Origin: Bog-793 sp963785415
GTDB taxonomy: Bacteria; Actinomycetota; Acidimicrobiia; Acidimicrobiales; Bog-793
Length of the DNA stretch: 64,000 bases
NCBI GenBank assembly: GCA_963785415.1
Contig: CAWAVB010000001.1
Coordinates: forward strand, 806,001 to 870,000
Direction of reading: 5' to 3'
The notes beneath the pieces were generated by a model that saw only the letters and a list, made by a program, of their open reading frames with translations, did no database searches and was not told the DNA's origin. A program made the position numbers and the translations under genes. The stretch's first letter is position 1. Each line of letters opens with the position of its first letter. Shown here piece after piece: positions 18,097 to 26,492 of the stretch.

Positions 18097-19487
18097 CGGT
18101 CGACGTCCCCGAGGATCGGGTCGACGGAGGAGAGGACCGCGACCATGTCGGCGATGAGGCCGCCGCGTAACAGCGCCGGCACCGACTGCAGGTTGGCGAA
18201 GCTCGGGGCGCGAATGTGCATCCGCATCGGGTGGTTCGACCCGTCCGAGACGAGGTAGCAGCCGAGCTCGCCGCGGGGCGACTCCACGGCGACGTAGACC
18301 TCACCTTCGGGGGGCTCGATGCCGCGCGTGAAGATCTTGAAGTGGTGGATGAGCGCCTCCATCGACTCGTCGATCCGGGCCCGCGGCGGCGGCGTGACCT
18401 TCTTGTCCTGGGCGCGGTAGTCGCCCAACGGCATCTTCTCGAGGATCTGGCGGACGATCCGGATCGACTCCCGCACCTCGTTCAGACGCACCGCGTAGCG
18501 GTCGAAGCAGTCCCCGGCCGAACCGACGATGACGTCGAAGTCGACGTCGTCGTAGGCGAGGTAGGGCATCGCGCGGCGCAGGTCCCAGGCGACGCCCGCG
18601 GCGCGCAGGAGCGGCCCCGTCGCCGAGAGCGCGATGAGGAGCTCGGCGGGCACGACGCCGACGCCCTCCGTCCGCTCGCGGAAGATCGGCTGTCCGGTGA
18701 GGAGGTTGTCGTAGTCGGTGAGCCGAGCGCCGATCGTGTCGACGATCGCCTCCACGTCGTCCTCCCACCCGTCGGGGAGGTCCGCCGCGACGCCGCCGGG
18801 CCGGATGTAGTTGTGGTTCATCCTCAGCCCGGTGACCTTCTCGAAGAAGGTCAGCACGAGATCGCGCTCGCGCAGCCCGAAGATCATCATCGTGGTCGAG
18901 GCGAGGTCCATCCCGTTCGTCGCCGCCCACATGACGTGGGACGAGATCCGGTTGAGCTCGCACATGAGCATGCGGATCCAGGTCGCGCGCGGCGGGATGT
19001 CGACGCCGAGAAGCTTCTCGACGGCGAGCGAGAAGACGAGCTCATTGTGGAGCGGCGACAGGTAGTCCATGCGCGTGACGTTCGTCGCGCCCTGGACGTA
19101 GGTGAGCTCCTCCGCCGTCTTCTCCATGCCGGTGTGGAGGTAGCCGATCACGGGCTTCGAGCGCAGGATGGTCTCGCCCTGCAGCTCGACCATCATCCGC
19201 AGCACGCCGTGGGTCGAGGGGTGTTGCGGGCCGACGTTGAGGATCATCGTCTCGCCGGCGCCGAACGTCGCGTCGGCGGCGTCCGGGTCGAGGGCGTTGC
19301 TCTCCGGCACCCGGAGCACGCCCCCCTGCTCGATCGCCAGCTCGACCCGACTCGTCGCGTCGGCGGGCGCGAGCTCCTGGGATCCCTCGTCGGTCTCGGC
19401 GACGAGCCGCGCGAGTTCCGGGTCGCCGGTCTGGGCGGCCGTCACCGGCGCGTCGCCGATTGCCCCGTCAGTGTGGTCGGCCGTCAT
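18093..19487 (-). CDS. nuoD: NADH-quinone oxidoreductase subunit D
   Basis: NuoD is the 49-kDa subunit, related to [NiFe]-hydrogenase large subunits, that lines the quinone pocket. The 464-residue protein shows 'NVGPQHPSTHGVLRMMVEL' (His of the quinone site), 'GYLHTGMEKTAEELTYVQG', 'SSHVMWAATNGMDLA' and 'ESPRGELGCYLVSDGSNHP' near the end. The first ~75 residues form a poorly conserved acidic extension before the core. The ATG at 19487 overlaps the nuoC stop by four bases. NuoC and NuoD are separate proteins here, not fused as in Escherichia coli. Confidence 0.96.
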   Translation of the reverse strand: MTADHTDGAIGDAPVTAAQTGDPELARLVAETDEGSQELAPADATSRVELAIEQGGVLRVPESNALDPDAADATFGAGETMILNVGPQHPSTHGVLRMMVELQGETILRSKPVIGYLHTGMEKTAEELTYVQGATNVTRMDYLSPLHNELVFSLAVEKLLGVDIPPRATWIRMLMCELNRISSHVMWAATNGMDLASTTMMIFGLRERDLVLTFFEKVTGLRMNHNYIRPGGVAADLPDGWEDDVEAIVDTIGARLTDYDNLLTGQPIFRERTEGVGVVPAELLIALSATGPLLRAAGVAWDLRRAMPYLAYDDVDFDVIVGSAGDCFDRYAVRLNEVRESIRIVRQILEKMPLGDYRAQDKKVTPPPRARIDESMEALIHHFKIFTRGIEPPEGEVYVAVESPRGELGCYLVSDGSNHPMRMHIRAPSFANLQSVPALLRGGLIADMVAVLSSVDPILGDVDR

Positions 19488-19990
19488 CGTGGACCGGGTG
19501 CCTCTTTGAACTGCACCGGGACACGGCCGACGCCGTAGTCGCGGCGCAGCGGGTGCCCTTCCCAGTCCTGGGGCATGAGGATGCGGCTCGGGTCGGGGTG
19601 GCCGTCGAAGCGGATGCCCATCAGGTCGTACGCCTCGCGCTCCATGTTCTCCGTGCCGGGATAGACGAAAAAGAGCGTCGGGCAGACCGGGTCGTGCTCG
19701 GGGACCATGACCCGGAGGCGGACACGACGCGCCGGGGCGAGCGAGAGCAGGTTGACGACGACCTCGAAGCGCTCGGGAGCGACCCCGTCGGGGACCTTGC
19801 GGCCCAGGTGGGTGAGGTAGTCGACGGCGCACAGGTCGCTGCAGGTGGCGAACCCCGCTTCCCGCAGGACCTTGGCGACCTCCACGTACTGGGCACGGGT
19901 CGGGAAGAACACCTCGTCACCCGCCGAGTCGGCGGTCGGGATCTGGCCAAGCGCTGGGATCTGCCAGGCGAGCGAGCCAGCGCGCGCCAT
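19484..19990 (-). CDS. nuoC: NADH-quinone oxidoreductase subunit C
   Basis: NuoC is the 30-kDa subunit of the hydrophilic arm. It is 168 residues long with 'CSDLCAVDYLTHLGRKVPDG' near residue 50 and the diagnostic end 'REAYDLMGIRFDGHPDPSRI' followed by 'LMPQDWEGHPLRRDYGV'. The ATG at 19990 coincides with the nuoB stop, giving the one-to-four-base overlap seen throughout this operon. The long upstream open frame is a shadow of nuoB and nuoA. Confidence 0.95.
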   Translation of the reverse strand: MARAGSLAWQIPALGQIPTADSAGDEVFFPTRAQYVEVAKVLREAGFATCSDLCAVDYLTHLGRKVPDGVAPERFEVVVNLLSLAPARRVRLRVMVPEHDPVCPTLFFVYPGTENMEREAYDLMGIRFDGHPDPSRILMPQDWEGHPLRRDYGVGRVPVQFKEAPGPR

Positions 19991-20583
19991 CAGCGCGGCG
20001 TCCCGAGGTGGACCGGCGTGGCGAGCGGCTGGGTCCAACCGGGTACCTCGGTCGCGAGGTCGACGCCGGCACCCGCACCCGAGGCCCGGCGCCGGCGGAG
20101 GATCTCGCCCGTCCGCACCTTCTCGTGGAGGGTGAGGATGGCGTGCAACAGCGTGTTCGGGCTCGGCGGGCAGCCGGGCGCGTAGACGTCGACCGGGACG
20201 ATCTCGTCGACGCCCTGGACGATGGCGTAGTTGTTGAACATGCCGCCCGACGAGGCGCACACCCCCATCGAGATCACCCACTTCGGCTCCACCATCTGGT
20301 CGTAGACCTGGCGCAGGACCGGCGCCATCTTCTGGGAGACCCGGCCGGCGACGATCATCAGGTCCGCCTGGCGCGGCGAGGACCGGAACACCTCCATCCC
20401 GAACCGCGACATGTCGTATTCGGCGCCTCCCGCGGCCATCATCTCGATCGCGCAGCACGCCAGGCCGAAGGTCGCCGGCCACATCGAGCTGCGCCGCGAC
20501 CACCGCACGAAATCCTCGAGCTTGCCGGTGAGCAGATTGTGGCGGACCGACTCGAGGCCGTTCCAGGACTCCGCGATCGGCAC
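19990..20583 (-). CDS. nuoB: NADH-quinone oxidoreductase subunit B
   Basis: NuoB carries cluster N2, the last centre before quinone. The 197-residue protein contains the tandem-cysteine motif 'FGLACCAIEMM', then 'VISMGVCASSGGMFNNYAIV' and 'DVYAPGCPPSPNTLL', which together supply the four ligands. The N-terminal 'WSRRSSMWPATFG' is also standard. The C-terminal ~35 residues are a variable tail. The GTG at 20583 directly abuts the nuoA stop, so coupling is likely. Confidence 0.96.
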   Translation of the reverse strand: MPIAESWNGLESVRHNLLTGKLEDFVRWSRRSSMWPATFGLACCAIEMMAAGGAEYDMSRFGMEVFRSSPRQADLMIVAGRVSQKMAPVLRQVYDQMVEPKWVISMGVCASSGGMFNNYAIVQGVDEIVPVDVYAPGCPPSPNTLLHAILTLHEKVRTGEILRRRRASGAGAGVDLATEVPGWTQPLATPVHLGTPR

Positions 20584-21039
20584 CTACGCCGCCCTCCCGC
20601 CTGCCGAACCGACGCGGCGGACGGTCGACTCGGTCGTGCGGTCGGACGCGCCACGGAGCGATCGCGCCCGCCGCTCGGGACCCCAGTCGAGGGCGCCGTT
20701 GGCGACGAGGTAGATGAACGAGACGAAGACCGCGCCGGCGAAGACGATGACCTCGACGAGGCCGAATCGCCCGAGTTGCCCGTAGATCACCGCCCAGGGG
20801 AAAAGGAAGATGATCTCGATGTCGAAGATGATGAAGATCATCGCGATGAGGTAGAAGCGGACCGGGAAGCGCTGCGGGGGATCGGCGGTCGGCACGATGC
20901 CGCACTCGTACGGGGCCTGCTTCGCCGCGTTCGGGCGGTACGGGGCGACGAGGCGCGACGCGGCGATCGACAATGCCGCGAAGAGGACCCCCAGCGCGAG
21001 CAGCAAAAAGATCGGCAGGTAACTGTCGAGGCTTCCCAT
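20584..21039 (-). CDS. nuoA: NADH-quinone oxidoreductase subunit A
   Basis: NuoA is the three-helix membrane subunit that begins the operon. The core 'PYRPNAAKQAPYECGIVPTA' carries the conserved loop Cys and acidic residue at the quinone entrance, followed by 'RFYLIAMIFIIFDIEIIFLF'. I chose the ATG at 21039 (150 residues), placing the first helix seven residues in, as is usual. A GTG at 21069 would add ten residues. About 100 bases separate it from the divergent gene at 21140, where the nuo promoter should lie. I saw no clear Rex-type inverted repeat there. Confidence 0.94.
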   Translation of the reverse strand: MGSLDSYLPIFLLLALGVLFAALSIAASRLVAPYRPNAAKQAPYECGIVPTADPPQRFPVRFYLIAMIFIIFDIEIIFLFPWAVIYGQLGRFGLVEVIVFAGAVFVSFIYLVANGALDWGPERRARSLRGASDRTTESTVRRVGSAGGRAA

Positions 21040-21139
21040 GGCGCCCTGCGGTTTTACCACGACGGGCACGAACGGGCCATCCGCGCACGGCGCGGCGACC
21101 CCTGCGACAGGTCAACGGGTCGGCCGGTACGCTCCTGGT

Positions 21140-22438
21140 GTGCCAGGTCCCGTCGACGACGAGGGTCACGCGCCGGCACGGAAGATCCCCCGCTCCTGCG
21201 AGGTGCTCGTCATCGGTGCCGGCCCGGCGGGATCGGCCGCGGCGTACTGGCTGGCGGAGGCGGGATTCGACGTCGTCGTCGTCGAGAAGAAGCACTTCCC
21301 ACGCGAGAAGACCTGCGGCGACGGGCTGACGCCGCGATCGGTGCGCCAGCTCGAGGACATGGGGCTCGGCGACGATCTCAGCCGCTACCACCGCTTCGAG
21401 GGGCTACGCACCCTCGCCTACGGCCGCGAGCTCCTCCTGCGCTGGCCGAAGCACCCCGATTACGGGGAGTACGGCTACGTCATCACCCGAGCAGAGCTCG
21501 ACGCGCTCGTCGCCCGCCGCGCCGAGAAGGCGGGCGCCACGCTGCTCGAGGGCTGCGAGGCGATCGCGCCGCTCGGGGCCGGGGCCGGGGTGGGCGGCCC
21601 GGCGGCCGGGGCGGTCGTGAACGAGCACTCGAGCGGCACGAGCCACGACGTCGCCGCCCGCATCGTCATCGTCGCCGACGGCTCGAACTCGCGCTTCGGC
21701 CGCGCGCTCGGCGCCTCCCGGGACCGCACGATCCCCCAGGGGATGGCGATTCGCGGCTATTTCTCCTCGCCTCGTCACGACGAGACCTGGATCGAATCGC
21801 ACCTCGACCTGCGCGACGAGACGGGAGCCGTGATCCCGGGCTACGGCTGGGTCTTCCCCCTCGGCGACGGCCGGGTGAACGTCGGCATCGGCATCGTGTC
21901 GAGCTTCGAGCGCTGGAAGTCGATGAACACGTCGCGGCTCCTGGAGGCCTTTGTCTCCCACGCGCCGGCCTCGTGGTGCCTCGGACCCGAGAGCGCGCTC
22001 GGCGAGCCCTGCGGGGGGCGGCTGCCGATGGGGCTCTCGGTCGGGCCCCGGCAGGGACCGGACTACGTCCTCGTCGGCGACGCGGGCGGCGCGATCAACC
22101 CGTTCAACGGCGAGGGGATCGCCTACGGCTACGAGACCGGGCGCATCGCGGCGGCCTTCGCCGCCGAGGCGCTCCTCACCGGCGACAACCGGGTGCTCGA
22201 GGGCTACGAAGCCAAGCTCACCGAGAACTACGGCCTGTACTTCAAAACGGCGAGCGCCTTCATGCGGTTGATGGGCCGCCCCGAGGCGATGCGGCTGCTC
22301 GTCAGCACCGGCATGTACTCCCGCACGCTCATGGAGTGGCTGTTGCGGATCATGTCGAACCTGATCCGCACCGACGAGATCGGCCCGGCCGAGCTCGTGT
22401 ACGGCGCGATGGCGCGCCTCGCCCAGTCAGCCGGCTGA
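21140..22438 (+). CDS. Geranylgeranyl reductase-family FAD oxidoreductase (possible menaquinone side-chain reductase)
   Basis: The 432-residue protein has a dinucleotide-binding N-terminus 'VLVIGAGPAGSAAAYWLAEA' near residue 20 and the family marker 'TCGDGLTPRSV'. Near residue 305 it has the second FAD motif 'VGDAGGAINPFNGEGIAYG'. Family members reduce isoprenoid double bonds in chlorophyll precursors, archaeal lipids or menaquinone (MenJ). Its position divergent from complex I, whose electron acceptor is menaquinone in actinobacteria, makes a quinone side-chain role the best guess. The GTG at 21140 is chosen because it gives a normal N-terminus and leaves a promoter gap; the frame is open further upstream. 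The 3' end overlaps convergent hemL by 12 bases. Confidence 0.82.
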   Translation: MPGPVDDEGHAPARKIPRSCEVLVIGAGPAGSAAAYWLAEAGFDVVVVEKKHFPREKTCGDGLTPRSVRQLEDMGLGDDLSRYHRFEGLRTLAYGRELLLRWPKHPDYGEYGYVITRAELDALVARRAEKAGATLLEGCEAIAPLGAGAGVGGPAAGAVVNEHSSGTSHDVAARIVIVADGSNSRFGRALGASRDRTIPQGMAIRGYFSSPRHDETWIESHLDLRDETGAVIPGYGWVFPLGDGRVNVGIGIVSSFERWKSMNTSRLLEAFVSHAPASWCLGPESALGEPCGGRLPMGLSVGPRQGPDYVLVGDAGGAINPFNGEGIAYGYETGRIAAAFAAEALLTGDNRVLEGYEAKLTENYGLYFKTASAFMRLMGRPEAMRLLVSTGMYSRTLMEWLLRIMSNLIRTDEIGPAELVYGAMARLAQSAG

Positions 22439-23716
22439 GCCCCGGCGCGCCGCGGCGACCTCGCGGGCCGCGGCTCCGGCCGCGGTGAGCGTCGCCTCGA
22501 GCTCGGCGTCGCCGTGGGCGAGCGAGCAGAACATCACCTCGTACGGGCTCGGCGGAAGGGCGATTCCCCGCTCGAGCATCGCCCGGAAAAATCGCGCGTA
22601 CTCGCCGTTCGCCGCGGCGCGCCGCGCCCCCTCGTAGTCCGAGACCGGTGCGGCGCTGAAGGCGACGCCGCAGAGCGTCGCCGCGACGGGCGCCTGGGCG
22701 ACGAGGCCGGCGTCGGCGAACGCGGCGGCGAGCCCGACGGCGAGCCGGCCGACCGTGGCCGCGAGCTCGGCAAAGACCTGGGGCGAGAGCAGCTCGAGCA
22801 CCGCGAGTCCGGCCGCGGTGGCGAGCGGGTTCCCGGACAAGGTCCCCGCCTGGTAGACGGGACCGAGCGGCGCGAGGACCTCCATCGTCGCCGCGGCCCC
22901 GCCGACGGCGGCGAGCGGCAGCCCACCGCCGATCACCTTCCCGAAGCAGTACAGGTCGGGCCGCACCCCGAACCGGCCCGCCGCGCCGTCGAGGCCGACC
23001 CGGAAGCCCGTGATCACCTCGTCGAAGATGAGGAGCGCACCGACCGCGTCACAGGCTCGGCGCAGCCCGGCGAGGAATCCCGGCGCCGGCGGGACGAGTC
23101 CCATGTTCGCCGCGATCGGCTCGACGATGACACAGGCGACCTGCTCGTCGAGCCCGGGCACCTCGTTGTAGGGCGCGACGAGTGTCGCCGCGACCGCGGC
23201 GGCGGGGACCCCGGCGGAGCCGGCGAGCCCCAAGGTGGCGACGCCGCTGCCGGCGGTGGCGAGCAGCGCGTCGCTGTGACCGTGGTAGCAGCCGGCGAAC
23301 TTGACGACGCGGTCCCGGCCCGTCACGCCCCGGGCAATCCGGACCGCCGTCATCGCCGCCTCGGTCCCCGACGAGACGAGCCGGACCATCTCGCAGCCGG
23401 GCACCGCCTTCGTGATCCGCTCGGCGAGGAGCACCTCGGACTCGGTCGGGGCGCCGAAGCTCGTGCCCCGGGCGGCGGCCGACGCGACCGCGTCGACGAC
23501 GGCGGGGTGGGCGTGGCCGAGGATCGAGGCGCCCCAGGACTGGACGTAGTCGACGTACCGGTTCCCGTCGACGTCCGTGACGTAGGCACCGTCGGCCGCG
23601 GCGACGAAGTACGGCTCGCCGCCGACCGACCCGAAGGCCCGCACCGGCGAGTTCACCCCGCCGGGGATGACGGACGCCGCCCGGGCGAAGAGCGCCCTGC
23701 TCCGGCGGCCCGCCAC
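22427..23716 (-). CDS. hemL: Glutamate-1-semialdehyde 2,1-aminomutase
   Basis: HemL is the PLP enzyme that makes 5-aminolevulinate from glutamate-1-semialdehyde, the second step of the C5 tetrapyrrole route. The 429-residue protein has 'GGVNSPVRAF', 'DYVQSWGASILGHAHPAV', 'LVSSGTEAAMTAVRIARG', 'KFAGCYHGHSD', 'LLIFDEVITGFR' (PLP Asp) and 'CFGKVIGGGLPLAAVGG' with the Schiff-base Lys. It starts at a GTG (23716) two bases after the hemB stop. It ends the rex-hemA-hemCD-hemB-hemL run and overlaps the 3' end of the reductase gene on the opposite strand by 12 bases. Confidence 0.96.
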   Translation of the reverse strand: MAGRRSRALFARAASVIPGGVNSPVRAFGSVGGEPYFVAAADGAYVTDVDGNRYVDYVQSWGASILGHAHPAVVDAVASAAARGTSFGAPTESEVLLAERITKAVPGCEMVRLVSSGTEAAMTAVRIARGVTGRDRVVKFAGCYHGHSDALLATAGSGVATLGLAGSAGVPAAAVAATLVAPYNEVPGLDEQVACVIVEPIAANMGLVPPAPGFLAGLRRACDAVGALLIFDEVITGFRVGLDGAAGRFGVRPDLYCFGKVIGGGLPLAAVGGAAATMEVLAPLGPVYQAGTLSGNPLATAAGLAVLELLSPQVFAELAATVGRLAVGLAAAFADAGLVAQAPVAATLCGVAFSAAPVSDYEGARRAAANGEYARFFRAMLERGIALPPSPYEVMFCSLAHGDAELEATLTAAGAAAREVAAARRGSAG

Positions 23717-23718
23717 GG

Positions 23719-24729
23719 CTACCTGCCGAGAAGCTCGGCGGCCTGCCGGGCGAGGTAGGTGAGGACGAACTGGGCACCGGCCCGCTTGATCGCGGTCAGC
23801 GTCTCCAGGACCGCGGCCTCGCGGTCGACGACGCCCGCCTCGGCGGCGGCGGCGAGCATCGCGTACTCCCCGCTCACGTGGTAGGCCGCGACGGGCACGT
23901 CGACGGACCGGCGCACCGCGGCGATCACGTCGAGATAGTGGATCGCGGGCTTGACCATCACGACATCGGCGCCCTCGGCGAGATCGAGGCGCACCTCGGT
24001 GAGCGCCTCGCGGCCGTTCGCCGGGTCCTGCTGGTAGCCGCGCCGGTCGCCGCCCCCGGCGATCGCCACGTCGACCGCCTCGCGGAACGGCCCGTAGAAG
24101 GCGGAGGCGTACTTCGCGGCGTAGGCGAGGATCGCCGTGTCGGCGTGGCCCGCGCCGTCGAGGGCGGCGCGGATGGCGCCCACCTGGCCGTCCATCATCC
24201 CGGAGGGCGCGACGAAGTCGGCGCCGGCCGCGGCCTGGGCGATGGCCACCTCGCCGTAACGCAGGAGCGTCGCGTCGTTGTCGACCCGGCCGCCGCGGTC
24301 GAGCACGCCGCAGTGGCCGTGATCCGTGTACTCGCACAGACACAGGTCGGCGATCAGCACGAGCTCGTCGCCGACCGCGTCCCGCAGCGCCCGCAGGGCG
24401 ACCTGGACGATGCCCTCCGGCTCGGACGCCGCCGAGCCGGCGGCGTCCTTTGCGCCCGGCACCCCGAACACGACGAGCGCCGGGACGCCCAAGGCGCCAA
24501 GCTCGCGCGCCTCGGAGACGAGCGAGCCGACCGTGTGCTGGACGACACCCGGGAGCGCGGCGATCGGCGCCGGTTCGTCGATGCCCTCCCGCACGAACAC
24601 CGGCGCGACGAGGTCGTCGACGCCGAGGCGCGTCTCAGCGACGAGCCGCCGCAGCGCGGGCGTACGCCGCAGCCGGCGCATGCGTCGCCCGGGGAACTGC
24701 CCGCCAGAAGCTGGTACTCGGTCCGGCAC
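23719..24729 (-). CDS. hemB: Delta-aminolevulinic acid dehydratase (porphobilinogen synthase)
   Basis: HemB condenses two 5-aminolevulinates into porphobilinogen. The 336-residue protein opens with the family N-terminus 'FPGRRMRRLRRTPALRRLV'. It has the metal-binding cysteine region 'LCLCEYTDHGHCGVL', and the two active-site lysines lie in 'LAYAAKYASAFYGPF' and 'ADVVMVKPAIHYLDV'. The Cys pattern indicates a zinc-type catalytic site. I keep the GTG at 24729 because the conserved 'FPxxRxRRLRRTPALR' needs residues upstream of the internal ATG at 24681. It sits ten bases after hemCD. Confidence 0.95.
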   Translation of the reverse strand: MPDRVPASGGQFPGRRMRRLRRTPALRRLVAETRLGVDDLVAPVFVREGIDEPAPIAALPGVVQHTVGSLVSEARELGALGVPALVVFGVPGAKDAAGSAASEPEGIVQVALRALRDAVGDELVLIADLCLCEYTDHGHCGVLDRGGRVDNDATLLRYGEVAIAQAAAGADFVAPSGMMDGQVGAIRAALDGAGHADTAILAYAAKYASAFYGPFREAVDVAIAGGGDRRGYQQDPANGREALTEVRLDLAEGADVVMVKPAIHYLDVIAAVRRSVDVPVAAYHVSGEYAMLAAAAEAGVVDREAAVLETLTAIKRAGAQFVLTYLARQAAELLGR

Positions 24730-24739
24730 CGCGCCGAGC

Positions 24740-26440
24740 CTACGACCGCGCCCCGGTCGGTGGCCCGGGGTGCGCCCCCGCCCAGTCGACGAGCGCGTCG
24801 ACGAGCCCGTCGAGCGAGTGCACCCCCGCCTCGACGGTGACCGGGAGGCCCGCGGCGCGCAGCGTCGCCGACGTCACCGGCCCGATCGAGACGACGACCG
24901 GGGGGACGTGCCCGGCGGGAACGAGGCTGCGCAGTCCCGTCACCGTCGAAGACGATGTGAAGACGATCGCGTCGGCGCCGTTCGCCCGGGCGAGCGCCCC
25001 GGGCGGCGGTGTCGCCGGGACCGTCCGGTACGCCTCGACGACGTCGACGGCCCAGCCCAGGCGCCGGAGACCCTCGGGCACGACGTCGCGCGCGACGGCC
25101 GCCCGAGGCAGCAGCACCCTCCCGCCCGGGAACCCGGGCGGGAACCCGGCGACGAGCGCCTCGCCGACGTAACGCCCGGGCACGAAGTCGGCCTCCACCC
25201 CCCGGAGCCGCAGCGCCTGGGCCGTGCCGGAGCCGATCGCCGCGGAGTGGACCCCGCGGGGCCACCCGGCGTCCGGGAGCGCGGCGAAGAAACGCCCCAC
25301 GGCGTTCGCCGACGTGAACACGACCCAATCGAACCGGTCGGCCGCGCCCGCCGAGCGGCGCAACGCCGCCCCGCCGTCCGCCGGGTCCTCCACGCGGATC
25401 GTCGCGAGCTCGACGACCTCGGCCCCACGCGCCCGCAGCGCCGCGGCGAGCGGCGGGACCTGCGCCTCGGGCCGGGTGACGACGACGCGCCAGCCGGCGA
25501 GCGGCCCCCCGACCGGACGGGCGTCCCCCGACCGGCCGGGTCCGGGCGGCAAGAGCCGGTCGCCCCCTTCGGCGAGGAGCTTTTCAGCGAGCGCGGTTCC
25601 GACGGCGGCCGGGTCGTCGCCGCGGCACACGGCGCGGACGAGCACGTGCCCGTCCTCGCTGGCGATGAAGCCGTCCAGCTCGACCGGACCGCGCGGCCGG
25701 TCGCAGGTCGCGTGCGCTCCCACCGGCGCGTCGCAACCGCCGCCGAGCCGGGCGAGGAAGGCCCGTTCCGCGGTGACCGCCCGTGCGACGAGGACGTCGT
25801 CGATCGCCCCGAGGATCTCGATCGTCGCGGCGTCGTCCTCCCGGCAGCGCAGGCCGAGCGCGCCCTGTCCCACCTGGGGCAGCATCGTCTCGGTCGTCAG
25901 GATCTCGGCGGCCCGGCCGAGGAGGCCCAACCGCTCGAGCGCGGCGACGGCGACGACGACGGCCCCGCCCGGCGGCACCCGGTCGAGGCGGGTGGCGATC
26001 GCGCCGCGCAACTCGGCGAACGACAGATCGGGTCGGAGGTGCGCGAGCTGGGCCCGCCGGCGGACGGCGCCGGTCGCGACGAGCGCCCCGGGCCCGAGCT
26101 GGCCAAGCGTCCGGCCGACGAGGGCGTCGCGCACGTCTGCGCGCTCGGGCGTCGCGGCGAGCACGAGGCCCTGCGGCGGGTTCGTCGACGGGAGGTCCTT
26201 CAGCGAGTGCACCGCGACCTCGGCGCGGCCGGCGAGCACCGCCTTTTCGATCTCGGCGACGAACACCCCGCCACCGCCGAGGGAGTGGATGGGGGCGTCG
26301 GGTCGCCGGTCGCCGCCGGACTCGACGACGACGAGGCTCGTCGCAAGGCCCGGGTCGAGGGCGGCGAGACGGGCCTGGACCCGCCGCGCCTGCGCGAGGG
26401 CGAGCGGGCTGCCCCGGGTGGCGAGCCGCAACTCCCTCAC
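24740..26440 (-). CDS. hemCD: HemC-HemD fusion: hydroxymethylbilane synthase / uroporphyrinogen-III synthase
   Basis: The 566-residue protein joins two consecutive enzymes of tetrapyrrole synthesis. Residues 1-~300 are porphobilinogen deaminase: 'LRLATRGSPLALAQARRVQ', 'EVAVHSLKDLPST', the substrate Arg region and 'LGGGCDAPVGAHA', whose Cys carries the dipyrromethane cofactor. Residues ~320-560 are uroporphyrinogen-III synthase: 'RVVVTRPEAQVPPLAAALRA', 'VVFTSANAVGRFFAAL' and 'ADAIVFTSSSTVTGL'. HemCD fusions occur in several actinobacteria, where channelling of the unstable linear tetrapyrrole is the proposed benefit. The start is the GTG/ATG-type codon at 26440 with 'MRELRLATRGSPLA'. Confidence 0.95.
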   Translation of the reverse strand: MRELRLATRGSPLALAQARRVQARLAALDPGLATSLVVVESGGDRRPDAPIHSLGGGGVFVAEIEKAVLAGRAEVAVHSLKDLPSTNPPQGLVLAATPERADVRDALVGRTLGQLGPGALVATGAVRRRAQLAHLRPDLSFAELRGAIATRLDRVPPGGAVVVAVAALERLGLLGRAAEILTTETMLPQVGQGALGLRCREDDAATIEILGAIDDVLVARAVTAERAFLARLGGGCDAPVGAHATCDRPRGPVELDGFIASEDGHVLVRAVCRGDDPAAVGTALAEKLLAEGGDRLLPPGPGRSGDARPVGGPLAGWRVVVTRPEAQVPPLAAALRARGAEVVELATIRVEDPADGGAALRRSAGAADRFDWVVFTSANAVGRFFAALPDAGWPRGVHSAAIGSGTAQALRLRGVEADFVPGRYVGEALVAGFPPGFPGGRVLLPRAAVARDVVPEGLRRLGWAVDVVEAYRTVPATPPPGALARANGADAIVFTSSSTVTGLRSLVPAGHVPPVVVSIGPVTSATLRAAGLPVTVEAGVHSLDGLVDALVDWAGAHPGPPTGARS

Positions 26441-26492
26441 GGTGCCATCGAACCCGCCGCACGCGCGCCAGATCGCCCGGGGCCCACCGTTG

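Noticed and set aside
21040..21139. Rex operator in the nuo promoter region
   Set aside because: No TTGTGAAnnnnTTCACAA-like inverted repeat was found by eye, despite rex lying 7 kb away.
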